A stretch of DNA of 64,000 nt from Amycolatopsis vastitatis (GCF_002234595.1 NZ_NMUL01000042.1:177513-241512), one strand, 5' to 3'; shown: positions 33,976 to 42,939, counted from the first letter of the stretch. Notes: generated from the sequence alone by a model not told the origin. A program made the numbers and translations.

Positions 33976-34767
33976 GTGCCGTTCACGCTGAGTCATCCGG
34001 CCGCCGTGCTCCCGCTGGCGAAACGCCCGCTGGTGCCGTCGGCGCTCGTCGCCGGTTCCATCGCGCCGGATCTGTTCTGGTTCACTCCCGCGCCGGAAGG
34101 GCTGAACCTCTCGGAGACCCACGAGTTCACGGCGGTCCTCTGGCTCGACCCGCTCCTCGCGCTGGCCTTGCTCGCCGTCTTCCAGCTCCTGCTGAAGCGG
34201 CCGCTCCTGGCCCTGGCACCGAAACCGCTGGCCGAACGGCTTCCCCGGCACTTCTCCCGGAAGCGGCCGTGGTGGATCGCGCTGTCGCTGGTCATCGGCG
34301 CGGCCACGCACGTCGGCTGGGACGCCTTCACCCACGAAAGCGGCGGGCCGGCGTTCCTGCGGGTCCCGATCGTCACGGGCGTCGACGTCGGACGGCTGAT
34401 CCAGCTGGTCAGCACCCTCGCCGGGGCCGCCGTGCTCGGCTGGTGGCTGTGGCGCTGGTACCGCACCGCGCCCGTCGCGCCGGCGCCGCCGGGTGTCCGC
34501 CACCGGAAGACGGTGATCGCGGCGCTCCTCACCGGCGCCCTCGCGGGCATCCTGATCGAGGTGCTGCCGTTCCTGACCGACCACACTCCGATGACGCCCG
34601 CGGGCGTGGTCGGAAACGCGACCTACCTCCTGGCCACCGGCGCCTGCAGCGGCTTCGCCGTCGCGCTCGGCCTGTACGCGCTGGCTTGGCACGTGCGGTA
34701 CAGGTCGTTATACGCAAAGAAGGCCGCTCCGGAGAGCGGCCTTCCTGCGGACGAAATCAGACGGTGA
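33976..34767 (+). CDS. DUF4184 family membrane protein
   Basis: A 263-aa polytopic protein beginning MPFTLSHPAAVLPL with conserved GSIAPDLFWF and ATHVGWDAFTHESG. These His/Asp motifs resemble those of membrane-bound metal-dependent hydrolase-like (YdjM-type) proteins. Function unknown. The leaderless GTG start shares a promoter with ynfA. The last residues (KKAAPESGLPADEIRR) are encoded by the hairpin that serves the convergent suf operon, and the 3' end overlaps the DUF59 gene by 11 bp. Confidence 0.82.
   Translation: MPFTLSHPAAVLPLAKRPLVPSALVAGSIAPDLFWFTPAPEGLNLSETHEFTAVLWLDPLLALALLAVFQLLLKRPLLALAPKPLAERLPRHFSRKRPWWIALSLVIGAATHVGWDAFTHESGGPAFLRVPIVTGVDVGRLIQLVSTLAGAAVLGWWLWRWYRTAPVAPAPPGVRHRKTVIAALLTGALAGILIEVLPFLTDHTPMTPAGVVGNATYLLATGACSGFAVALGLYALAWHVRYRSLYAKKAAPESGLPADEIRR
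34719..34744 (-). terminator. Rho-independent terminator of the suf operon
   Basis: GAAGGCCGCTC and GAGCGGCCTTC form a perfect 11-bp stem around CGGA. On the minus strand the stem is followed by TTTGCG. It lies 13 bp after the suf operon's last stop codon, inside the DUF4184 coding end. Confidence 0.8.
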
Positions 34768-35152
34768 AGCCGAGGGCGCGCAGCTGTTCGCGGCCGTCCT
34801 CGGTGATCTTCTCCGGGCCCCACGGCGGCATCCAGACCCAGTTGATCCGGAAGTCCTTGACCAGGCCGCCGGACGTCAGCGCGGCCGACGTCTGGTCCTC
34901 GATGACGTCGGTCAGCGGGCAGGCCGCGGACGTGAGCGTCATGTCGATGGTCGCCGTGTTGTCCGGCTCGACGCGGATGTCGTAGACCAGGCCGAGGTCG
35001 ACGACGTTGATGCCGAGCTCCGGGTCGACGACGTCGCGCATGGCCTCTTCGACGTCCTCGAGCTTGGCGAGGTCGATGTCTTGCTTCGCGGTGGTTTCCG
35101 CGTCGAGGTCGGCGGCGGTGCGTCCCTCACGAGTGGCGGTCTCTTCGGTCAT
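34757..35152 (-). CDS. Metal-sulfur cluster assembly factor (DUF59, SufT-like)
   Basis: A 131-aa protein with an acidic N-terminus and a DUF59/MIP18 domain: EAMRDVVDPELGINVVDLGLVYDIRV, then MTLTSAACPLTDVIEDQ containing the reactive Cys, and INWVWMPPWGPEKI. It helps mature Fe-S proteins and corresponds to Rv1466 at the end of the mycobacterial suf operon. The ATG at 35152 overlaps the sufU stop codon (ATGA). Confidence 0.9.
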   Translation of the reverse strand: MTEETATREGRTAADLDAETTAKQDIDLAKLEDVEEAMRDVVDPELGINVVDLGLVYDIRVEPDNTATIDMTLTSAACPLTDVIEDQTSAALTSGGLVKDFRINWVWMPPWGPEKITEDGREQLRALGFTV

Positions 35153-35598
35153 GCTTTCCCATCTCCACTGGTGGTCCGGGCGACGGCGTCCTTGAAAGCC
35201 ATCCAGCCGAGGAGGGCGCACTTGACGCGGGCGGGGTACTTGGCGACGCCCGCGAAGGCGATCCCGTCCTCCAGCACGTCCTCGTCCGGCTCGACCTTTC
35301 CCTTGCCCTGCATCAGTTCCACGAAGGCGTCCATGGTGGTGAACGCCTCCTCGACCGTGTGCCCGACGACCAGGTCCGTCAGGACCGACGTCGAGGCCTG
35401 GCTGATCGAGCAGCCCTGGCCGTCGTAGGAGACGTCGGCGACCTTCCCGTCGTCGAGCTTGACCCGCAGCGTCACCTCGTCGCCGCAGGTCGGGTTGACC
35501 TGGAACGACTCGGCGTCGAACTCCTCGCGCAGGCCGCGCCCGTGCGGGTTCTTGTAGTGGTCCAGGATGATCTCCTGGTACATGCTCTCCAGGTTCAC
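35149..35598 (-). CDS. sufU: SUF system scaffold/sulfurtransferase SufU
   Basis: A 149-aa zinc-dependent sulfur acceptor: MYQEIILDHYKNPHGRG, NPTCGDEVTLRVKLDDG, GQGCSISQASTSVL and ARVKCALLGW supply the three conserved cysteines and the Asp. It takes persulfide sulfur from SufS. The GTG at 35598 overlaps the sufS stop codon (GTGA). The length is normal for the Gram-positive SufU type. Confidence 0.94.
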   Translation of the reverse strand: MNLESMYQEIILDHYKNPHGRGLREEFDAESFQVNPTCGDEVTLRVKLDDGKVADVSYDGQGCSISQASTSVLTDLVVGHTVEEAFTTMDAFVELMQGKGKVEPDEDVLEDGIAFAGVAKYPARVKCALLGWMAFKDAVARTTSGDGKA

Positions 35599-36884
35599 TG
35601 CGCCACCCCGAAGAACTTCTGCGCCTCGCGGACGCCCGCCACCAGGGCGTCCACTTCGGACAGATCGTTGTACAGGTAGAACGACGCGCGCACGGTCGCC
35701 TGCGCGTGGCAGGCCCGGTGCAGCGGCCACGCGCAGTGGTGGCCGACGCGGACGGCGATGCCGAGGCTGTCGAGCACCTGGCCGGCGTCGTGCGGGTGCA
35801 CGCCGTCGATCACGAACGACACGGTCGCGCCGCGGTCCTTCAGGTCGGTCGGGCCGATGATCCGGACACCCGGGATCGCGCCGATGCCCTCGATGGCCGC
35901 CGCGGCGAGCTCGTGCTCGTGCGCCGCGATGCGGTCCATGCCGATGGCCGAGAGGTAGTCGACGGCCGCGCCGAGGCCGATGGCCTGCGACGTCATCGGC
36001 ACGCCGGCCTCGAACCGCTGCGGTGGCGGCGCGAAGGTCGAGCCCTCCATGCGGACCATCTCGATCATCGAGCCGCCGGTCAGGAACGGCGGCATCGCTT
36101 GGAGCAGTTCGGTGCGGCCGTAGAGGACGCCGATGCCGGACGGGCCGAGCATCTTGTGCCCGGAGAACGCGGCGAAGTCGACACCCAGCTCGTGGAAGTC
36201 GACCGCGAAGTGCGGAACGGACTGGCAGGCGTCGAGCACGGTGAACGCGCCGACCGCCTTCGCCTTCTCGACCAGCAGCTCGACCGGGTTGACCGTGCCG
36301 AGCACGTTCGACTGGTGCGCGAACGCGACCACCTTGGCGCGCGGCGTGATCAGTTCGTCCACATCGGACAGGTCGAGACGGCCGTCTTCGGTGACCTTGA
36401 ACCACTTCAGCGTCGCCCCGGTGCGCTGGCACAGCTGCTGCCACGGCACGAGGTTCGCGTGGTGCTCCATCTCGGTGACGACGATCTCGTCACCCGGGCC
36501 GACGACGAAGCGCGCGGCTTCCGGACCGGCCGTGGCCGCGTTGCCGAACGAGTAGGCGACCAGGTTGATGCCCTCGGTGGCGTTCTTGGTGAACACCAGC
36601 TCCTCGGCGTCGGCGCCGACGAACTCGGCGATCTTCGCCCGGGCCGACTCGTAGGCGTCAGTGGCCTCTTCGGACAGCTGGTGCGCACCGCGGTGGACGG
36701 CGGCGTTCGACGTCACGACGTAGTCGCGTTCGGCGTCGAGCACCGCGGTCGGCCGTTGCGAAGTCGCCCCGGAGTCCAGGTACACCAAGGGTTTCCCGTC
36801 GCGGACGGTGCGCGACAGGATGGGGAAGTCGGCCCTCAGGGCCGCCACGTCCAGTGGCACAGAGCTGGCCGAGGTGGTGGTCAT
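35595..36884 (-). CDS. sufS: Cysteine desulfurase SufS
   Basis: A 429-aa PLP enzyme that removes sulfur from cysteine for Fe-S cluster assembly. Key regions are LVYLDSGATSQRP, the PLP lysine in FSGHKMLGPSGIGVLYG, FTKNATEGINLVAYSFG, EMEHHANLVPWQ and the catalytic Cys in RVGHHCAWPLH. The ATG at 36884 has GAGGAG about 8 nt upstream. It lies 37 bp after sufC. Confidence 0.95.
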   Translation of the reverse strand: MTTTSASSVPLDVAALRADFPILSRTVRDGKPLVYLDSGATSQRPTAVLDAERDYVVTSNAAVHRGAHQLSEEATDAYESARAKIAEFVGADAEELVFTKNATEGINLVAYSFGNAATAGPEAARFVVGPGDEIVVTEMEHHANLVPWQQLCQRTGATLKWFKVTEDGRLDLSDVDELITPRAKVVAFAHQSNVLGTVNPVELLVEKAKAVGAFTVLDACQSVPHFAVDFHELGVDFAAFSGHKMLGPSGIGVLYGRTELLQAMPPFLTGGSMIEMVRMEGSTFAPPPQRFEAGVPMTSQAIGLGAAVDYLSAIGMDRIAAHEHELAAAAIEGIGAIPGVRIIGPTDLKDRGATVSFVIDGVHPHDAGQVLDSLGIAVRVGHHCAWPLHRACHAQATVRASFYLYNDLSEVDALVAGVREAQKFFGVAQ

Positions 36885-36921
36885 CGGGCCGACTCCTCTC
36901 GTCTCGGTGTAATAGAACGTG

Positions 36922-37692
36922 TCAGAGCGCGGCGGGCTCGGGCTTGCCGACGTACTTGACGTAGCCGTTCTCCTCCAGCTCGTCCGCCAGCTCCTTGCCG
37001 CCCGACTCGACGATCTTGCCGTCGGCGAAGACGTGCACGAAGTCCGGCGTGATGTACCGCAGGATCCGGGTGTAGTGCGTGATCAGCATGACGCCGACGT
37101 CGCTCGAAGCCTTGTACGCGTTCACGCCCTCAGAGACGACGCGCAGCGCGTCGACGTCGAGACCGGAGTCGGTCTCGTCGAGGATGGCGAACTTCGGCTT
37201 GAGCAGCGCGAGCTGGAGGATCTCGTGGCGCTTCTTCTCGCCGCCGGAGAAGCCCTCGTTGACCGAGCGCTCGGCGAACTCCTGCGAGATCTCGAGCTTG
37301 CCCATCTCCTCCTTGACCTCCTTGACCCAGTGGCGCAGCTTGGGGGCCTCGCCACGGACCGCGGTGGCCGCGGTGCGGAGGAAGTTGGACATGGACACGC
37401 CCGGCACCTCGACCGGGTACTGCATGGCCAGGAAGAGACCGGCCCGGGCGCGCTCGTCGACGCTCATCTCGAGGACGTTCTCGCCGTCGAGCAGCACCTC
37501 GCCGGAGGTCACCTCGTACTTGGGGTGGCCGGCGATCGCGTAGGACAGCGTGGACTTGCCCGAGCCGTTCGGGCCCATGATCGCGTGCGTCTCCCCCGAC
37601 TTGATCGTCAGGTTGACGCCCTTGAGAATCTCCTTGGCGCCCTCGTCGGTCGTGACCGAGGCGTGGAGGTCCTTGATTTCCAGGGTAGCCAT
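36922..37692 (-). CDS. sufC: Fe-S assembly ATPase SufC
   Basis: A 256-aa ABC-type ATPase of the SufBCD complex. Walker A is GPNGSGKST (40-48), with the Suf-specific signature NEGFSGGEKKRHEILQ, Walker B FAILDETDSGLD and the H-loop ITHYTRIL. It drives the conformational change in SufBD. The ATG at 37692 is preferred over an upstream frame because AGGAAACGAAG precedes it and the protein begins MATLEIKDLHA, as in homologues. Confidence 0.95.
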   Translation of the reverse strand: MATLEIKDLHASVTTDEGAKEILKGVNLTIKSGETHAIMGPNGSGKSTLSYAIAGHPKYEVTSGEVLLDGENVLEMSVDERARAGLFLAMQYPVEVPGVSMSNFLRTAATAVRGEAPKLRHWVKEVKEEMGKLEISQEFAERSVNEGFSGGEKKRHEILQLALLKPKFAILDETDSGLDVDALRVVSEGVNAYKASSDVGVMLITHYTRILRYITPDFVHVFADGKIVESGGKELADELEENGYVKYVGKPEPAAL

Positions 37693-37723
37693 TCTTCGTT
37701 TCCTAAGTCTGTGGTGGACGGCG

Positions 37724-38896
37724 TCAGGCGCCAACGGCTTCGAGCTCGGCCTCGATCGCGGCTTCGAGGCGCTCGCGCACCTCGGGGACGTCGATCTTCA
37801 CCAGGATCTCGTGGAAGAACCCGCGCACGACCAGCCGGCGGGCGGCTTCTTCGGCGATCCCGCGCGACTGCAGGTAGAACAACTGCTCGTCGTCGAACCT
37901 TCCCGTCGCGCTCGCGTGGCCGGCGCCCTCGATCTCGCCGGTCTCGATCTCGAGGTTCGGCACCGAGTCCGCGCGCGCGCCCGGCGTGAGCACCAGGTTG
38001 CGGTTGAGCTCGTAGGTGTCGGTGGCCTCGGCCGCGGCGCGGATCAGGACGTCGCCGATCCAGACCGTGTGCGCCTCGTCGCCCTGCAGCGCGCCCTTGT
38101 ACATCACGCGGGACTTGCAGTTCGGCACGGCGTGGTCGACGAAGAGCCGGTGTTCCTGGTGCTGGCCCTTGTCGGCGAAGTAGACGCCGAGCATCTCGAC
38201 GTCGCCGCCCTTGTCGGCGAAGGTCGCCGTCGGCGAGACGCGGACCAGGTCGCCGCCGAGGGTGATCACGGTGTGCCGCAGCGCGGCGTCGCGGCCCAGC
38301 TTCAGGTGCTGCTCGGAGACGTGGACGGCGTCGTCGGCCCAGTCCTGGACGCTGACCACGGTGACCTTGGCGCCGTCGCCGATGACGAACTCGACGTTGT
38401 CGGCGTAGGTGCCGGAGCCGACGTGGTCGAGCACGACCACGGCTTCGGCGAACGCCTCGGCGCGGACCTGCAGGTGCCCGTACGCGACCTGGCCCTCGCC
38501 CGGGCCGTGGATCCGCAGCACGGACGGCTTCGACGCCTTCGTCTCCTTCGGCACCGTCACGACGGTGGCCTGCTTGAAGGACGAGTACGCCTGCGCGGCG
38601 ATCCGGTCGCTCGGCACGCCGGCCTCGCCGAGGCGGGCGTCGTCGCGGCCGACGGTCTCGATCTTCAGCTCGGGCGCGGCCTCGACGTCGACGGTGATCT
38701 CGCCGGTCGCGGTGGCGCTGCCGTCGTGAAGGCCGCGAAGGCGCTTCATCGGGGTGAAGCGCCAGTTCTCCTCACGGCCGCCGGGGACCTCGAAGGCCTC
38801 GACGTCGTAGGAGGTGAAGCGCTCCGCGCGGGAGGCCGCCGGAATGACGGCCCCCTCGCGAAGAGCCTCGGAAACGTTGTTCTCGGTAACCGACAT
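37724..38896 (-). CDS. sufD: Fe-S assembly protein SufD
   Basis: A 390-aa beta-helix protein that pairs with SufB. It shows GGREENWRFTPMKRL near the N-terminus and the C-terminal core HASATGRFDDEQLFYLQSRGIAEEAARRLVVRGFFHEIL. The ATG starts 2 bp after the sufB stop codon. The conserved His in GHASA is present. Confidence 0.94.
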   Translation of the reverse strand: MSVTENNVSEALREGAVIPAASRAERFTSYDVEAFEVPGGREENWRFTPMKRLRGLHDGSATATGEITVDVEAAPELKIETVGRDDARLGEAGVPSDRIAAQAYSSFKQATVVTVPKETKASKPSVLRIHGPGEGQVAYGHLQVRAEAFAEAVVVLDHVGSGTYADNVEFVIGDGAKVTVVSVQDWADDAVHVSEQHLKLGRDAALRHTVITLGGDLVRVSPTATFADKGGDVEMLGVYFADKGQHQEHRLFVDHAVPNCKSRVMYKGALQGDEAHTVWIGDVLIRAAAEATDTYELNRNLVLTPGARADSVPNLEIETGEIEGAGHASATGRFDDEQLFYLQSRGIAEEAARRLVVRGFFHEILVKIDVPEVRERLEAAIEAELEAVGA

Positions 38897-38898
38897 GA

Positions 38899-40347
38899 CT
38901 AGCCGACGGACCCTTCCATCTGGAGCTCGATCAGGCGGTTCAGCTCGAGCGCGTACTCCATCGGCAGCTCACGGGCGATCGGCTCGACGAAGCCGCGCAC
39001 GATCATCGCCATCGCTTCGGCCTCGTCGAGGCCGCGCGACATCAGGTAGAACAGCTGGTCCTCGCTGACCTTGGACACCGTGGCCTCGTGGCCCATGGAT
39101 ACCTCGTCGTTGCGGATGTCCACGTACGGGTACGTGTCCGAGCGCGAGATCGTGTCCACCAGCAGCGCGTCGCAGACGACGCTGGAGCGCGAGTGGTGCG
39201 CCCGCTTCGCCACGCGGACCAGGCCGCGGTACGACGTCCGGCCGCCGCCGCGCGCCACCGACTTCGACACGATCGTCGAGGACGTGTAGGGCGCGAGGTG
39301 CTCCATCTTGGCGCCCGCGTCCTGGTGCTGGCCCTCGCCCGCGAACGCGACCGACAGGACCTCGCCCTTGGCGTGCTCGCCCATGAGGAACACCGACGGG
39401 TACTTCATCGTCACCTTGGAACCGATGTTGCCGTCGATCCATTCCATGGTCGCGCCCTCTTCGCACTTGGCGCGCTTGGTGACCAGGTTGTAGACGTTGT
39501 TCGACCAGTTCTGGATGGTCGTGTAGCGGCAGCGGGCGCCCTTCTTGACGATGATCTCCACGACCGCCGAGTGCAGCGAGTCGGACTGGTAGATCGGCGC
39601 CGTGCAGCCCTCGACGTAGTGCACGTACGCACCTTCGTCGACGATGATCAGGGTGCGCTCGAACTGGCCCATGTTCTCGGTGTTGATCCGGAAGTAGGCC
39701 TGCAGCGGGATGTCCACGTGCACGCCCTTCGGCACGTAGATGAACGAGCCGCCGGACCAGACCGCCGTGTTCAGCGCGGAGAACTTGTTGTCGCCGGCCG
39801 GGATGACCGAACCGAAGTACTCCCGGAACAGCTCCGGCTGCTCGCGCAGCGCGGTGTCGGTGTCCAGGAAGAGCACGCCCTGCTTCTCGAGGTCCTCGCG
39901 GATGGAGTGGTAGACGACCTCGGACTCGTACTGCGCCGCGACACCGGCGACGAGACGCTGCTTCTCCGCCTCGGGGATGCCCAGCTTGTCGTACGTGTTC
40001 TTGATGTCCTCGGGAAGGTCTTCCCAGCTCGCCGCCTGCTTCTCGCTGGAGCGGACGAAGTACTTGATGTTGTCGAAGTCGATCCCGGAGAGGTCGGCCC
40101 CCCAGTTGGGCATGGGCTTCTTCTCGAAGAGCTTGAGCGCCTTCAGTCGCGCTTCGCGCATCCACTCCGGCTCGGACTTCTTCCCGGAGATGTCGGTGAC
40201 GACATCTTCGTTCAGCCCGCGACGGGCGCTGGCGCCCGCCTCGTCGGAGTCGGCCCAGCCGAACGCGTACTTGCCAAGGGACTCGATGGTCTCTTCCTGG
40301 CTCAGTGGCGCGGTGGTGGGAGTGCGCTGCTCGGCAGCGGCAGTCAT
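38899..40347 (-). CDS. sufB: Fe-S assembly protein SufB
   Basis: A 482-aa scaffold subunit: NTAVWSGGSFIYVPKGVHVDIPLQAYFRIN, YVHYVEGCTAPIY (conserved Cys), FAGEGQHQDAGAKM, SSVVCDALLVD (cluster Cys) and ISRSDTYPYVDI. The mycobacterial SufB intein is absent. The ATG overlaps the sufR stop codon (ATGA), showing that regulator and structural genes form one transcript. Confidence 0.95.
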   Translation of the reverse strand: MTAAAEQRTPTTAPLSQEETIESLGKYAFGWADSDEAGASARRGLNEDVVTDISGKKSEPEWMREARLKALKLFEKKPMPNWGADLSGIDFDNIKYFVRSSEKQAASWEDLPEDIKNTYDKLGIPEAEKQRLVAGVAAQYESEVVYHSIREDLEKQGVLFLDTDTALREQPELFREYFGSVIPAGDNKFSALNTAVWSGGSFIYVPKGVHVDIPLQAYFRINTENMGQFERTLIIVDEGAYVHYVEGCTAPIYQSDSLHSAVVEIIVKKGARCRYTTIQNWSNNVYNLVTKRAKCEEGATMEWIDGNIGSKVTMKYPSVFLMGEHAKGEVLSVAFAGEGQHQDAGAKMEHLAPYTSSTIVSKSVARGGGRTSYRGLVRVAKRAHHSRSSVVCDALLVDTISRSDTYPYVDIRNDEVSMGHEATVSKVSEDQLFYLMSRGLDEAEAMAMIVRGFVEPIARELPMEYALELNRLIELQMEGSVG

Positions 40348-41159
40348 GCGGGTTTCCCTCCATTCGGGATCCGTGCTGTGCGCCCAGAGGGCACCGTGCT
40401 TTCCGGCTCGGGATGGGCCGGGTTACCCGTCGAGACGGGTACGTGGGTGGTGCACGCGGAGTCACCGCGCGCGATGGTCGCCAGCCGCTGGACGTGGGTG
40501 CCCAGCAGCTTCGCGAAGGCCTCCGTCTCGGCCTCGCACAGCTGCGGGAACTCCGCGGCCACGTGGGCGACCGGACAGTGGTGCTGGCAGAGCTGGGCCC
40601 CTACGTTCTGGCCCGGTGCCGGAGCGCCGACCTGACGGGTCGACGCAGCGTAGCCCTCCCTGGTCAGGGCGGTCGCGAGGGCCTCCGCGCGGGCCGCGGG
40701 ATCACTCGACCCGGTGATCGCCGGGCGATGCGGCCCGACGAGCTTCTCGATGCGGCGCTCGGCGAAGGCGCGTACGGCGTCTTCGCCGGCGTGCTCGGCG
40801 AGGAAGCGGATGGCGGACACGGCAAGATCGTCGTAGGCGTGCCCGAAGCGGGCGCGGCCGGGCTCGGTCAGCAGGAAGAGCTTCGCCGGGCGGCCCCGGC
40901 CACGGGGTCCTCGGCGCGGCGCGTCCCGCGTCTCGGCTTCGCCGTCCGCGAGAAGCGCGTCCAGGTGCCGCCGGACGGCGGTGGGGCTGATCCCGAGCTG
41001 CTCGGCGACCACGACGGCGGTCATGGGACCCTGCTCCAGCAGCAGCCGGGCGACCTCGTGCCGGGTCTTGCCCTCGGCGCTGACCTGCGACGGAACGTGC
41101 GGATGCGGGGCACGCGGCATGTCGCCGCCCGCCGGGTCACCCGCCTCCGTCTTTTTCAC
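40344..41159 (-). CDS. sufR: Fe-S-sensing repressor SufR
   Basis: A 271-aa DeoR/ArsR-like regulator. The winged helix is TRHEVARLLLEQGPMTAVVVAEQLGISPTAVRRHLDALLADG with wing RGRGRPAKLFLLTEPGR. The C-terminal Cys set is in GAQLCQHHCPVAHVAAEFPQLCEAE with a further Cys in GDSACTTHV, as expected for the 4Fe-4S site. GTG at 41159 is chosen because the -10 box CACACT ends 6 nt upstream and TTGCCG lies 17 bp before that. An in-frame ATG at 41120 is the alternative. A SufR box overlaps this start, so the operon should be autorepressed. Confidence 0.92.
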   Translation of the reverse strand: MKKTEAGDPAGGDMPRAPHPHVPSQVSAEGKTRHEVARLLLEQGPMTAVVVAEQLGISPTAVRRHLDALLADGEAETRDAPRRGPRGRGRPAKLFLLTEPGRARFGHAYDDLAVSAIRFLAEHAGEDAVRAFAERRIEKLVGPHRPAITGSSDPAARAEALATALTREGYAASTRQVGAPAPGQNVGAQLCQHHCPVAHVAAEFPQLCEAETEAFAKLLGTHVQRLATIARGDSACTTHVPVSTGNPAHPEPESTVPSGRTARIPNGGKPA

Positions 41160-41194
41160 AACACAAGTGTGTCTTATTTCCCCGTGGTCGGCAA
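41156..41194 (-). promoter_or_regulatory. suf operon promoter with SufR box
   Basis: The minus strand reads TTGCCG (41194-41189), 17 bp, CACACT (41171-41166), then 6 nt to the sufR GTG. ACACT-TGTGT-TGTGA (41170-41156) fits the ACACT-N5-TGTGA site reported for mycobacterial SufR (from memory). It spans from the -10 to the first codon. Confidence 0.75.
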
Positions 41195-41241
41195 AGGCGG
41201 GGTGTCCGGCAGTGACCCGACTCACGCCGGGGCGGCACCGA

Positions 41242-41253
41242 TACCCTGCAGAC
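41242..41253 (+). promoter_or_regulatory. Leaderless promoter -10 for mptB
   Basis: TACCCT (41242-41247) ends 6 nt before the GTG at 41254. No Shine-Dalgarno sequence lies between. Confidence 0.5.
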
Positions 41254-42933
41254 GTGGCCGTGGGCGAATTGGGTGAACATCCCGGACAGCAGGACCAGCA
41301 AGTGGCGCAGCTCACCACCGAGCGTGCGCACGCGGTGACGCTGTCCCCCGTCCGCCCCCGCGCCCCGCTCCCCCTGGAGGCCGACGAGCAGCGCGGGCTG
41401 AACGTCGTCCGCCGCTTCGGCACGGTCGGCTCGCTGTTCCTCGCGGTCGGCGCGCTCGGCGCCGGCGCCGCCCCGGTGATCAACCCGGTGCAGGAGATCC
41501 CGGTGCTGCGGCTGTTCGCCCGGATCCCGACGGTTTCGCTGGCCATCGCCATCTCCGGGATGGGCATCCTGGTGCTCAGCTGGCTGATGCTCGGGCGGTT
41601 CGCCCAGCCGAGCCGCACCCGGCTCGCGTCGCAGGGCCAGCTCGCCCGCACGATCGCCCTGTGGGTGCTGCCGCTGCTGGTGATCCCGCCGCTGTTCTCC
41701 CGCGACGTCTACAGCTACCTGGCGCAGAGCGAGATCGTGCACCGCGGGATGGACCCCTACACCCTCGGGCCGGCGCAGGCCCTCGGCGTCGCGGACAAGT
41801 TCACCGCGGGCGTGTCGAACATGTGGCGCGAGACGCCGGCCCCGTACGGGCCGGTGGTGCTGCGCCTGGGTGGCTGGCTCGCGCCGCTCTCGGGCAACAG
41901 CATCGCCATGGGCGTGCTGCTGCAGCGCGCGCTCGCCCTCGTCGGCGTGGTCCTGATCGTCTGGGCGCTGCCCCGGCTGGCCCGCCGCTTCGGCGTCCAG
42001 CCCGCGACGGCGCTGTGGCTCGGCGCCGCCAACCCGCTGCTGATCTTCCACTTCGTCGCCGGCGCCCACAACGACGCGCTCGCGATCGGCCTGATGCTCG
42101 CCGGGCTGGAGGTCGGCCTCTCCCGGATGCCGATCCGGGTCAAGGGCGACACGCCCCCGCCACTGGCCCGCGGCGAGCTGCTGTACATCGGGATCGGCGT
42201 CGCGATCATCACCCTCGGCGTCGCGGTGAAGATGCCGGCGGTGTTCGCGTTGCCGTTCTTCGCGGTGATGGTGGCGCGGCGGTGGCACGGCAGGCTCAAG
42301 GACCTCTTCCTGACCGGCGCGCCGATGGCCCTGTGGTTCGGCGTGGTCCTGGTCGCCGTCTGCTTCGGCACCGGGCTCGGCTTCGGCTGGTTCGGGGCGA
42401 CGTTCAACACACCCGGCCTGGTCCGTTCCTGGATCTCCCCCACCGCCGAGCTGGCCAACCTCTCCGGCGTCCTCGGCATCGCGCTCGGGCTCGGCAACCA
42501 CACCGACGGGCTGGTGCCGATCCTCGGCGTGCTCGGCTACGTCGTCGCGGTCGCGATCACGGTCAAGTTCCTGTGGGACAGCTTCAAGTGGCGCTACCGG
42601 CCGATCATCGGCCTCGGCGTCTCCCTGGGCGCGGTGATGATCCTGCAGATCAACCTGCAGCCCTGGTACGTGCTGTGGGCGGTGATCCCCCTGGCGGCCG
42701 CGGCCGGGACGTCCCGGTTCCGGGTGGCGGCGGCGGTGCTCTCGGCCGCCCTGCCGTTCCTGCTCCCCCCGACGGGCAGCACCTTCGACGGCCGCCCGTA
42801 CGTGCTGCCGTTCGCCTACGGCGCGGCGATCGTCGTGTGCGGCGCGGGGATGCTGGTCGTGCGGCGGCTTGCTCCCGTGTTGCTCACCCGGGCGTCCCCG
42901 CGGGTGCCCGCGGCTGCCGACGCCGTATCGTGA
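41254..42933 (+). CDS. mptB: Polyprenol-phosphate-mannose alpha-1,6-mannosyltransferase MptB-like
   Basis: A 559-aa GT-C membrane enzyme with about 12 helices. The first extracellular loop FSRDVYSYLAQSEIVHRGMDPYTLGP carries the catalytic Asp region (RDVYSY). PLLIFHFVAGAHNDALAIGLMLAGL and LQINLQPWYVLWAVIPLA are typical of the MptA/MptB family. It would extend the alpha-1,6-mannan core of lipomannan-type glycolipids using polyprenyl-phosphate mannose. It is divergent from sufR, the same order as Rv1459c-Rv1460. The start is supported by the -10 box spacing. Confidence 0.88.
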   Translation: MAVGELGEHPGQQDQQVAQLTTERAHAVTLSPVRPRAPLPLEADEQRGLNVVRRFGTVGSLFLAVGALGAGAAPVINPVQEIPVLRLFARIPTVSLAIAISGMGILVLSWLMLGRFAQPSRTRLASQGQLARTIALWVLPLLVIPPLFSRDVYSYLAQSEIVHRGMDPYTLGPAQALGVADKFTAGVSNMWRETPAPYGPVVLRLGGWLAPLSGNSIAMGVLLQRALALVGVVLIVWALPRLARRFGVQPATALWLGAANPLLIFHFVAGAHNDALAIGLMLAGLEVGLSRMPIRVKGDTPPPLARGELLYIGIGVAIITLGVAVKMPAVFALPFFAVMVARRWHGRLKDLFLTGAPMALWFGVVLVAVCFGTGLGFGWFGATFNTPGLVRSWISPTAELANLSGVLGIALGLGNHTDGLVPILGVLGYVVAVAITVKFLWDSFKWRYRPIIGLGVSLGAVMILQINLQPWYVLWAVIPLAAAAGTSRFRVAAAVLSAALPFLLPPTGSTFDGRPYVLPFAYGAAIVVCGAGMLVVRRLAPVLLTRASPRVPAAADAVS

Positions 42934-42939
42934 CCCGAT

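Noticed and set aside
38899..40347. SufB intein as found in Mycobacterium tuberculosis
   Set aside because: The coding frame has normal SufB length and no intein block motifs.
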